A stretch of DNA of 64,000 nucleotides from the NCBI GenBank assembly GCA_947311845.1, contig CAMZMU010000071.1, positions 17,416,578 to 17,480,577 on the forward strand. Direction: 5' to 3'. The DNA is from Poa pratensis. Lineage: Eukaryota; Streptophyta; Magnoliopsida; Poales; Poaceae. Made by a program: the position numbers and the translations under genes. Below, in pieces: positions 12,701-24,700 of this stretch (its first letter is position 1; each line of letters begins with the position of its first letter). Under the pieces are notes generated by a model. The model was not told the origin of the DNA. It made no database searches and was given only the letters and a program-made list of their open reading frames with translations.

Positions 12701-15700
12701 GTCGCCCCAGTTGTTCGTGCTCGCCGTCGACGTTCTCGGCAAGATCATCAAGCGTGCAATCGAGCAAGGCATCTTGCACCCACTGCACCCTAGACGTGAA
12801 ATCCCGGCCATCTCTCTTTACGCCGATGATGTGGTGCTATTCTGTCACCCAACTCCGACGGACGTCGCCGCAATCAAGGGAATTCTGCAGCTATTTGGGA
12901 ACGCGTCCGGCCTCAAGGTGAACTTCACCAAGAGCTCGGCCTCCTTGTTGCATTGCGATCCGGACGAGACGATGTCGGTCATAGCCAGCCTTGGCTGCCC
13001 AATCGCCGAACTGCCAATCACCTACCTGGGCATACCCCTCACGCTCCGCCGCCCTACTGCCGCAGAGCTGCAGCCCATAGTGGATGGCGTCGCCGGGAGG
13101 TTGCCCGCTTGGAAAGCTTGGCTGATGAACAAAGCGGGACGCCTCGCCTTGGTGAAGTCCGTGCTGGGTGCAATCCCCATACACCCGCTCCTTGCCTTCC
13201 CCCCCCCCCTCCCCCTAAGAAGACCTTGCGCCAGCTCGAGATGATCGAGCGCGGCTTCCTCTGGGCTGGCCACGCTGCGGCGAACGGCGGGCACTGCCAT
13301 GTCAATTGGCGCCGCGTCTGCCGCCCGATCTCCCTTGGCGGCCTAGGTGTCCACGACTTGGAACAGGCAGGGCCGGCGCTCACGATGCGCTGGCTATGGT
13401 TCTCGCGCAACGGTACCGAGCGAGCTTGGAAAGACCTGGACCTGCAGTTCTCTGCAGACAAGCGCAACCTGTTCTTTGCCTCCACGCATATGGCAGTTGG
13501 GGATGGCAGGACAGCTAAGTTTTGGACCGACAGATGGATCAACGGTCGTGCCATCAGTGAGATCGCGCCAGCACTTTACCAACGCATACCCAAACGACGA
13601 CGCAAGTGCAGGACCGTGGCCGCGGGATTGCAGAACAACGACTGGGCACAGGACATCCACGGCGTGCTAGGAATCGCTGAAATTGGGCAATACCTGCAGA
13701 TATGGCACCTGATCGAGCACACGCAACTGACGGCGGAACCGGATCAGCTGATTTGGAGGTGGACAGCCAGCGGAACTTACTCCGCGAAGTCTTGCTATGC
13801 CGCGACATTCCCACGGCTCGATTCCCTGTCCCTCCTGGAAGCTGGTATGGAAAAATTGGGCACCACCGCGCGTGAAATTCTTCCACTGGTTCGCCAACCA
13901 GGACCGATGCTGGACCGCGGATAGACTGGCTCGCCGCGGCTTGCAGCACCCTGCGCACTGTCCGCTATGCGACCTGGCACCGGAGACCTTACGCCATCTA
14001 CTCCTAGAGTGCCCCTTTGCTCGGCAGACTTGGCATGAGATTTTGGCCTGGCTGAGATTCACCGTCCCTGCGCCCAACCAGGAAACCTCGATCATGGACT
14101 GGTGGCTGAACGCGAAGCTGAGCACGCCGAAGCAGCTTCGCAAAGGCCTCGGCTCAATCACCTTGTTGACGTCGTGGATGATTTGGAAGCACCGCAACGA
14201 CTGCGTGTTCGAGAATGCCCAGCCATTGGTTCGTGTCATCTTCGACAAAATCAAGGAGGAAGCTAGGCTGTGGGCTAGGGTAGGAGCGCATGGCCTTCGG
14301 GTGATCCTGCCACCCAGCTGGGATGTACACTGAATGTAACTTAGATGCTTGTCCCTTTCCCTCTTAGGAGGTTGTAATTACAACTCTATCTTTTCAATGA
14401 AATGAAACGCAAAAGTCTTTCGCGTTTTCGCGAAAAAAGTTACCTCATCTTTTAAGGTTGACTTCGCAGCTATCCATGAATGCAATGTATGGAAGCTACA
14501 CAAGCTCCTTGTTCTCTTGGTGATTGGATGTATATAAACCTCCCAAGGGAATATAAGGATTTGATATGTGCTACATATAGTTATTAACATGTTTAGAGCA
14601 AAGAGTCTATTAGGGTTGCAACTAAGGTTTGTTACCATTATCTAGAGTATCTGACGAGGCTACAACTGAAAGCACCCCTGTTATGTTCTATATTAGGTGC
14701 ATAGATCAGAAGTCTGCTTTGTACCTCCTTGTCATACCAGTTACTACACTGATGCTTTTCATCTCTGTGCATACGTTATACATTTATATGTTTTTGAAAA
14801 ACTTCAGCTAATATTTGAATATTTTTTGCTGATAATACAGAAACCCTGCAAATACTAATGTTGTGGAGAACATCGTTAAAGCACTTGCTTTGGTGGTAGC
14901 TACTATTCAGGTTATATACCTTGCTACATTTCATTCTCATCCTGGTTGATTGGCGTTGAACTTCTAATTATCATTCTAGTTCCTTGTGTCTTCTTGTACC
15001 ATTTTCATAACATGACTTTCCCTTTTTCTTTTGGATCGTGCATTCTTTATTTGTTTTTGTGCAACTATGTGTTTGGTTTGTGTTTCAATATCAGATATAG
15101 TGGCTTGTTAATTCTGTCTCCAGTAGAAGCTGCCTTTCTGTTTGTATGCCGTAATTACCATTCTTGATCTTAGATGAATTGACTTGTCATGCTGATATGC
15201 ATCCATACCATGCTTTCGAGGGCATAGTTAGACTTTGGTGTGCACAACGATCTAAAAGTAGTTGAACATCCCAAATGGAGCTTTGTCGAAAATGGCAAAT
15301 AATAATTTTTTAGATGAACAGGGGATCACCCCCGGCCCCATTTCATTGAAAATGGCAAATAATAATACCCTGGTTTGTGTTTCGATGAGTAAATTACCAT
15401 GCTTTCAGTGAAACACATCCTATCGCAGCATGTCACGAGTCATCCTCAGCCTAGCCCTAGCAATCTACTGCTGTGCATTTGAGTCAGCTAGTTAGGTGGG
15501 ACATCATAATGCTTCCTCATTTCACCCTGTAGGTCTAACAATACAATGCGCTCAGGCTAATAGAACACAAAGCTAATCTAACACTTCACAGATATGTGCT
15601 CAACATTATCTGTCTTATCTCAACAAAAGGTCTCCATTATCATTAAAATCATGGGTGGACATGGAAACAACATAGTAACTACACTGTTGATGAGTCTATT

Positions 15701-18700
15701 CCAGTTTGGATGCTATTTTGTGAAGGACTAGTCCTAAGAAATTTCGTACATTACAAAACGGAGTGGAGAGTCACCAGGCCTGTATGGCAGGATGCAATGC
15801 CAAACCACCCGAGCTATGCTTTCCTTATCTTCTGTCACCCATAAGTGCATTTTCCAAAATTTCCTTGGTATTCGGTTCATGAATCCATTAGCTCTCCTTT
15901 AGCTAACTTCCCATCTTGGTATCCTGTTTTCACCAATAAAGGTAACTCAAAGTCATTAGCTTAATTCCCTGCATCCGCGAGCTAAATTTGTCATGTGTTT
16001 TTACATGAGATCTTGTCAAATCTCGCTGGGAAGGTCTTACAAGAAACAGTGGGTTTGACATGCATGATGCATGGTCATCCGTCATCATCATTTTGTTTCT
16101 AGTGCAATGCTACATTCCTATATATATTGAGAACATCTGCTATTATAGGCTTCAGATTCAAGTGAAGAGACTCTCGCAGCTGTTGCTGGAATGTTCAGTA
16201 GTAAAGCTAAAGGTACCTTCTACAATATTCAAATTCCGTTGATAGTTTAGTTCCTTTGTTCTCTTCATTTGTTTTCCCAGATTGCTGAAGAAATACAAAT
16301 AAAATAAAACTGATATGATACAGGGATCGAGTGGAGCATGGATACTGATGCATCAAATGCTGCTGTTTTGGTTGCTAGCGAAGCACATACAATCACTCTT
16401 GCCCTTGAAGGCCTCTTAGGTGTAGTTTTCACCATTGCTACTTTGACAGATGAGGCTCTAGATGCTGGTGAGGTAAGAAATAGAGAATTATTAGAAAATT
16501 TTATGAATTTGGGAAGGCAAAGGTAATAATTTGTTTTTATTTCCTTTAGCTTGAATCACCAAGATGTGAAGTGGATCGTATGGAATGTAGTGGGCAATCA
16601 GCTCTTCTTTGTGTTGCCATGGTCAATTCAACATGGTTAACCATCCTTGACTCCCTTTCACTTATTTTGATGAGGTGAGGTCCATACCCAAACTTAGATT
16701 TTTGTTGTACTTGAAGTTGTATTTTAGTTTTCCTATGCTTTGCTCATGTGAATCAAATTAATAGGTCACAGGGAGAAGCTATAATATTAGAAATACTGAA
16801 AGGATACCAGGCTTTCACTCAGGTGATCATAATTCTTTGTTTGATGTACTAGTCCCTTTGGAGAAAACTCTGTTTGAGTCCTCTTCTAGAATGGCATCCA
16901 TTTGCTATGACTTTCAAATGGATGCTGATTTTTTGTTGTTCCTGTTTTACCCCTTTTATGCCCATTGTCTATTGTATACCTTTCTACAGAATTAGAATTA
17001 TATCAATTATCTTTTTTTCACCATGATAATATGGCATGCAAACTCTTTCAGGCATGTGGAGTTCTTCGCGCTATAGAGCCACTGAACTCTTTTCTGGCAT
17101 CACTTTGCAAATTTACAATCAATATCCCAAACCAAGGGGAGAAGAAAAGGTATGCCACTGGGATCTTGTTTCTCAGTATATATGTACAGGTAACTTTGTT
17201 AGAATTATACCACATTTCTCTACGGGGAGCCGCAGTGTAATTGGCTGCAGCTACAATGTATGGATGTCTTAGTGATTTTGGTCATAGTACTTCAGTTGTC
17301 CATAAAATAAAGCCATAGAGTTGCCTGCTGATTTATCTTTATGCATGAACTTTGAGCACTTCTTTTCTTCCTTTTCTACCTGTTAGCAGTATCTTGCTCT
17401 CTCCTGGATCAAGAAGCTAGAAGCGTTGATGGATCAGCCTGATAGTATTATCCTGACACCGAAAAATGTGCAGGTAACAGGCGAGATTTACAGCTATTTT
17501 ATTTGGGTTACCTTTTCAATTTACATTGCATTATAGTTGGTTATTTTTTAATCCAGGCATTGAGGACACTTTTTAATGTAGCGCATCGCTTACACAATGT
17601 CCTGGGTCCCTCCTGGGTTTTGGTAAGTAGAGAATATGATTAACTAGCTTTAACTACCGTGCTATTATATCTGATTCTTGAAAACATTTAAGGTCTTGGA
17701 GACTCTTGCAGCACTTGATAGAACTATTCATTCTCCGCATGCTTCGACCCAGGTTGTGCAATGTAAAGTTTGTTAAATTCTTGTACTATTAGTGTTCTCC
17801 TAGGTCCTAACTTCTCTGAAGTGGTGCAACAAATTTCTGACAGGAAGTATCGGCTTCTGTTTCAAGACTCTCAAGAGATACGTCTGGACAATACAGTGAC
17901 TTCCACATTCTCTCGTCTTTAAATTCTCAGGTCAGGAGGCAAACATGAATTATTGTTAATTTTTTTCTGGGGTCATCATGTTTCTTCTTTTCTGTTTTAC
18001 GTCTCTTAACTACATTTGCATACATTGAATGTTGTTTTGTTTCTTTGTTTGGATGCAGTTGTTTGAAAGTTCAGCCTTGATGAACGTAACTGCAGTGAAG
18101 TCACTTTTGTCTGCGTTGCATCAGTTGTCAAGTCAGCACATATCAGGAAATTCTCAATTATCAGGCCAGCAGATTGGGAGCATTGCATTTTCAGTGGAGC
18201 GCATGACATCGATACTTGTCAATAACCTGCATCGTGGGTGCTTTCCTTTTCAAACAAGCAACTATTAAATCAGTGATGATCTTCATGCTCTTTGTAGAAG
18301 TACCAAAAATGATAATTTGTGACCGATCAAGTATAGATATCAGAAGATTCGTTTGCTAAATTAAATACCTATATTTGCTATATTTCTGCTGTTCTAATTC
18401 ACACAAAGAACTTAATTTGCAACTAATTTCATTTATTTGTAGTATGTGTGAAACTCATCTCACAGATTCATAGTAGGCAATTGGGTTTTAGACCTATATC
18501 ATCTCATATCCGTGCTAATATATACATTAAATTGTTATTATTGGCAAGTGTGATCTCACATGAAATATAGAATTACCAGTGTATGATATTATTCATGTGA
18601 AATGATGAGCTTTGGATTTTGGCCGAGGAGGGTTTCCTAAGGGCTTAACAATAATGCTCTGAACTTGATCTTAAATTTAACTCGATAGTTGCAACTGGAT

Positions 18701-21700
18701 GTGCAGTACTGGATATAAAGGTATTTTTCTTATACTTGTTTGTTTCATTATGCTCAGGAGTCGAACCAATATGGGATCAAATTGCTGCACATCATCTTGA
18801 GGTAGTATTGCATTATTTTTGGATTGACTCTTGGCTTTCTTGCTATCATTTGTAATGCCATGATGATCTTGATGATGGTTACAAATTGCAGCTTGCCAAT
18901 TGCTCTAACCAACAATTACGTAATATGGCACTGGATTCGTTAGATCATTCAATTTGCTCTGTAGTGGGTTCTGAAAAATTTCAGGGTATCAGTTCAGCAT
19001 CTCACCAGTTTAAAGAGTACCAAGTAAGAGCGCATTAAACTAGTCTTATTCATCCTTCATGATTTGTCTGACCATTTCTATGCTTTTTTTACTGGAAGTT
19101 TATTTCTGTGATTGCTAGTTGGTCGAAGAAAGTGAAACACGGTCATTTGAGTATGCAGTTTTATCTCCATTGATGATCCTTTATTCGTCTAACAAGAATT
19201 CTGATGTTCAAATGGGTGCACTGAAAATTCTTTTGCATGTTCTTGAGGTACTTACCTTGTTCCATATGTCTTCCATTGGGTACATCATACAATATACTTC
19301 TTACTCCTACTGTTTCAGAGACATGGAGAAAAGCTGTCCTATAGCTGGCCCAGCATTCTTCATATGTTGAGGTGTACTGCAATTCATGCTTGATAGGTTT
19401 TCTATTTTGTATTTGTTACTTGTAGTTCCTTACATCCATTTTCTGCTAGGACTGTTACCGATGCATCTGAAAAAGATATCATCTCCTTAGGCTTTCAGGT
19501 AAACTCTAAACTGCATAGTGCTTATGTTTACATGGTAGTTCTGTCGAAAGTTATAGCTCACTTGAGCCTGTAATATCAAACTTAAGCATCAGGTTATGAA
19601 CATTGAATTGGGACTACAGTGTTCACTTCTAAAATGGAAATGAAAAACAACAATATGTTCTAAATTATGCCAATAATCAATTTGGTAGCCTCAACACGAT
19701 CACTTTTTTTGCAGAGTATACGTGTCATAATGAATGAGGGACTGGCAACAATACCTGTACAATGTCTTGATGAGTAAGTCTTGAATCTGTTGTGCTCTCA
19801 GATACTACGAGATCTCTTTTCCGTCAAAGAGAACTCTTTTTGATAAATGGTTGGCTCAAAAAATGCTGAAGTTATGCAAAGTTGCAAACAATAAAATACA
19901 CTCAGTCGATATCCTCGATTTTTTCCAGAGATTTAGTGCATACAAATTTATGATGCCTGAGCTGTAAAGTTAATGATGCTATGAAGTTGGCATGGGCATC
20001 CAAAGTTTATTAGTTGTTTACTATCTACTTCAAATTTCTCTGATACTTTCTTGTGTCTACAAATGCAGATGCATTTTGGTTACTGGAGCATATGGTGCCC
20101 AAAAAACTGACATAAACATAAGTTTGACAGCAGTTGGTCTTCTATGGACTGCTACAGATTTTATTGTGAAGGGATTAATCGTTCAGAAAGCTAATCACAC
20201 AAATGAAGAAGGTACATGGTCACTTCAGATTACGTTACCATTCTCTCTGATTTTTATACTTCATACATGCTCTCTTTTGGACCGCAGAGGTTCAGTCGGG
20301 TGTATCAAGGAAAGAGGGAGATATACCAACCAACGATAAAGATGTTAAGCAAAATCCCTTACAGCAACTGGTTGATTACAATAAGCTGTTCTTTTCAGTT
20401 TTTTCTGTCCTTCAAAAATTGGGTGCAGATGACCGTCCAGAGGTATGTCTTCTGTGCATGGCCATACATGGTTTGCTTAATATGTTTTGAGTACCTTATT
20501 GGTGATTCCATGGCATGATTGATATTCTTTGACAAGTACAGCACACTAGAATTTATGCAAGTTTTTGTTTATTTCTAGGTTCGGAACTCAGCAGTTCGGA
20601 CTCTCTTTCAGACTCTCTGCACCCATGGGCAGAAACTTTCTCCGACTATGTGGGAGGATTGCCTCTGGATATATGTTTTCCCAATGTTAGAACATGTTTC
20701 CCACTTGGTAAGTAATGTAGCATCGCTTAGCATATTCTGATATTTCCCTTGAATCCTCTCCACTTATAATTAGTCTTGATCTTTTTTATTTCCAGGCATC
20801 TACTTCATCTAAAGATGAGTGGCAAGGAAAGGAATTAGGAACTCGTGCAGGGAAAGCTGTTCATATGCTTATCCATCACAGGTTTTCAGTCTTTGAAAGC
20901 ACTATAATCAGATTATATTCGTTTGATGTGAAATATTGTGTTTAAAGTAAAAAAAACACTTGTGTTATTTGGTTAGGTCGACCCACAAGTTGGAAGTTAA
21001 GTTGGTAGTTAATTACAAGGATAAGTTGTTTTGATTCTAGAGATGGAACCCCACTTAGTGCACACACGTTCATGTACTTGGATTAACTACAACGCACCTT
21101 GTTTATCTAATAAATTGAACTCGGATTGATGTGAATTAACATTGCTCTCAGAATTAAGCCACATGCCCATCCATGTTTAGTCTTACTCATTCTGGCATCA
21201 AACGATGTCAGAGTTCTTTCTAAGCTTTCATGTTTCTTGATAATGCCCTTGTTCTCTCCTTTTATTTATCAGACGGACTCTTTTTTTTTCCAGTCGAAAT
21301 ACAGCGCAAAAACAATGGGACGAAACAATTGTTCTTTTACTAGGTGGTATAGCACGGCTTCTACGATCATTTTTCCCTCTCCTGCAGCAACTGAGCAAAT
21401 TTTCTTCTGGTCAGTTCTTTGTAGTGGTCATTATGCTTATGTTGCATGCCAGTTAGTAAATTTCCTGCAACTGTTATTGACTTATCGTGCTTAAAAATGT
21501 TCAGGTTGGGCCATTATGCTTGCTTTTCTAAAAATAGCATCTTAAATGGTAGCAAGGAGGTTGCTCTTGCAGCTATAAATTGTTTGCAGACATTTGTTGG
21601 TTCAAACTGTCCAAAGGTTATCTCTCTCTCTCTCTCTGATACTTAGTACATTATTAAAGTTAAATTGAATTGTTGAGCTATGGTTATCTGCCCGCTCAAA

Positions 21701-24700
21701 TTATTTGTGATGCTGAACGCTTAATGTTGTATTTTCTTTATGGGAACAACCGAGTGTGTTACCTGCTGTTCTCACGGTTTGAACACTGTTATGCCATGAC
21801 CTCGCCTTTGTTATCCCTTCGAAATTTATGCACAGTTTTGAACATGCTACTGCATATGTCATTGTCATCTCCTGATAGAATAAGAAACGTAGCTGTCAAA
21901 TTGACGAAAACACTTCCATAGGATGCTATGAGTCTCTAATGATAATAACTTCTTCGTAAAGCAAAGAAATCAGTTATTTCTGGACCAAACTACGTCAAAC
22001 TGGAACTGTTTGACGAATGTCACTGGACAAATGAAGTAATTGCCATATTAGACAGGGTTTTGCAATTGTATACGTATTCACCATCTTTGAAATGCAAGGT
22101 GTCAGCAGAATGTAATCACCTGATGACTGCTATTACGACTTTGAATGTAGTGGCTGTTTTATGTTTTTTGATGCATCTGAAAGAAACTAATGAGATGCTT
22201 TCACAACCGTGGGGGGTAGTGTAACTTACACTTTCATGGTGGATAAATGGCATGTCTTGGACCTGTCACCTTCTTTTATTTTCTGTGTAAAAAATCATGA
22301 GTAGATGTTTTAACATAAGCATCACAAATATACATGTTTGATGTATAACTAATAAAATTTCAGGGCAATCTAGAATCCTCCTATGTCAAATCCGTTCTTG
22401 ATATTTACGAACTTGTTCTTCAAACTTCACCAAACTATAAGAGTGACTCGGCCGAGAAAGTGAAGCAAGAGGTCCTTCGTGGTCTTGGTAAATTTCTGAA
22501 CTTCGCAGTTTGTGTTATGAAGTTCCGTATGTTGCAATGAGATATTAATCATGCTGCATTCATGCAGGAGATCTTTATGTTCAAGCACAGTCTCTATTTA
22601 ATGATGACATGTATCTAAGACTCATGGCTGTTATGCATCTAATGATTAAGAGTTCCATGAATTCTACAGATTATGATAGCGAATTGGTATGCTCGTGACC
22701 TCCATTTTTATAAGTATCCTTCTCTTGCTTGATGGAACTATATGTAAAGCTTCTGCATGTTCTCTTAAAGAAACATTCCATGGTACTTATCTTGCCATGA
22801 GATACACTACAAAAGAAGCCTTTAATCTTCATTTTCTCCCTATATACTCTCGGGATCTGTTTTTTATTCCTTGTTTCTAGCTTGACAACTTCCATGCGAT
22901 AGAACAGGATGCTTGCTGTATTGAACTCCATGACTCAATGGTCTTTTATGCTTTAGGGTAGCATCCCTCCTGTGCAGCGTGGTATCTTGGAAATTATTCC
23001 TATGCTACGCCCGACAACTATGTTATCATCAATGTGGTCGCCTCTCCTGCTTGAGTTGCTATGCTATCTTAACGGAGAAGAAAGTCCCCTGCACAAGAGT
23101 AGTAAAGAAGTACGTAAACAGAATACTGATGCACTGGCCAATGGCACAAAGCGTGCTTCTGGTAAGACATGTTATCATATCTTCATACATTTGCATAATT
23201 TAAGAAATATGATACCTTGAGTAATTTTATGTTAAATTATCATGGCTACAGTTGAACGAGGCCATATCAATGGCAGTGGCACAAAAGGGGATACTATGGT
23301 GGGCTGTGGCTGGGGCATTCTATTTGTAGAAAAGCTTGTGCCGATCATGGTCAACCTTTTTTTGGAGGCTCCACCACATGAAAGGTTTAGTGCCGCTCCA
23401 GAAATTATTCAAGGTCTTGGAAGGTAAATTGCTTTAGCCTGCAGTCCCTAGCAAAGCTTTGGAGGAAATATTGTTGTCCTTATTTGTGAACCATCCTGGT
23501 ACTCCTGCACGATTTGCAGATTCAACCATATCTTCCATTCTCCACATAACTTAGCATATATGTATTAGGTATTCATACATGAAAGTAGAGTAGCTGAATA
23601 CAAGCTTTGATGGGACAAAGCAGTTTGTATGGTTAGCTAAAATGAGGATTTATTTTGAATATTTGTTTTAGAGTTAAATTTGATGGCATAACTTGTTCGG
23701 TTGTTACATTTCAACCTCTACATCTGAAGTTCCTAACTTTTTAATTACGTGGTATAAATTTACTGGTTGTAATTATAAAGATACAATGTGAAATGTAACA
23801 ATATTCCCCAGTGAAGAAGATTATGTGCTTACTGCAGAGTGTTCATACTACTTATATATTTGAGAAAGGTTAATTTGGAACCATCTAGATTATGATCCTA
23901 AGGAATTGGATTGTTTATTTACTCCATACTTACTCTGGAAGTTGTTAATGCAGGTGCATGAACACAAGGAGAGACAATCCCAGGGGCACCCTTTGGAGAG
24001 TTTCTGCTGAATGCTTCAATCGTGTTGTGACAGACGAGGTGAGGCAGGAAAATGCTGAACGTAGAAGTGACATGAATTCTTATAGACTTTCTAGAGCTCG
24101 CTTCTGGAAGGAGGTTGCAGATGTGTACGAAACCTTTCTTGTTGGATCTTGTGGGCGTGTGTTGTCTTCAGATGTTCCTTCAGCTGACTCTGTTACAGCC
24201 GATGAGAGCCTTGAAATGACTGTACTCACTGTTTTTGGAGACAGTGTTCTGAAACTGCAGAAGGAGGCTCCTGTTGAGGTTTGTTCAAATAAGATGCATT
24301 GTTGCCTTTGCGGTTGTACATGAGAAATAAATAACTAGTTGTGGCTTGGAAGAGTTAAAAAAGAAGTCCTTGTAAATTCTCAACTGTGTCCATCTCACAG
24401 GTAGTTCAAATGTTTGTTCTCTTCCAGGTATTGCAAAGGCTTGTGAACTGTCTTGATCGGTGTGCATCACGAACAGGATCTCTTCCTATTCAAACTGTCG
24501 GTCTTCTACCATTGCACTGCAGTAGATTTTCTCTGGGCTGTTTGCAGATGATGTTTTCCTTATGCAGGTACAACATTTTTTCTGTTTCTTTTGCTTGCAC
24601 TTGCTTATGCCAACTTCCAAATTGAGAGTACACTTAGAACAGATTCTTACTTGTTTTTGTGATTGATTGCAGTTGTACATCGAAGACAAGCTCATACCCG

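Larger units (their letters stand above)
8754..14436 (+). mobile_element. LINE retrotransposon (about 5.7 kb) inside MON2 intron 11
   Basis: A near full-length but inactive LINE lies in the same orientation as MON2, between exons 7883-7935 and 14841-14910. It has a GC-rich ORF1 region, an ORF2 with endonuclease, reverse transcriptase and zf-RVT regions, and a short 3' tail ending in A-rich sequence at about 14433-14436. A short target duplication AAGTTAC (8747-8753 and 14437-14443) sets the borders; at 7 bp it is shorter than usual, so the ends are good to a few bases. The element makes intron 11 about 6.9 kb long. Its GC content is much higher than the surrounding intron. Confidence 0.88.
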
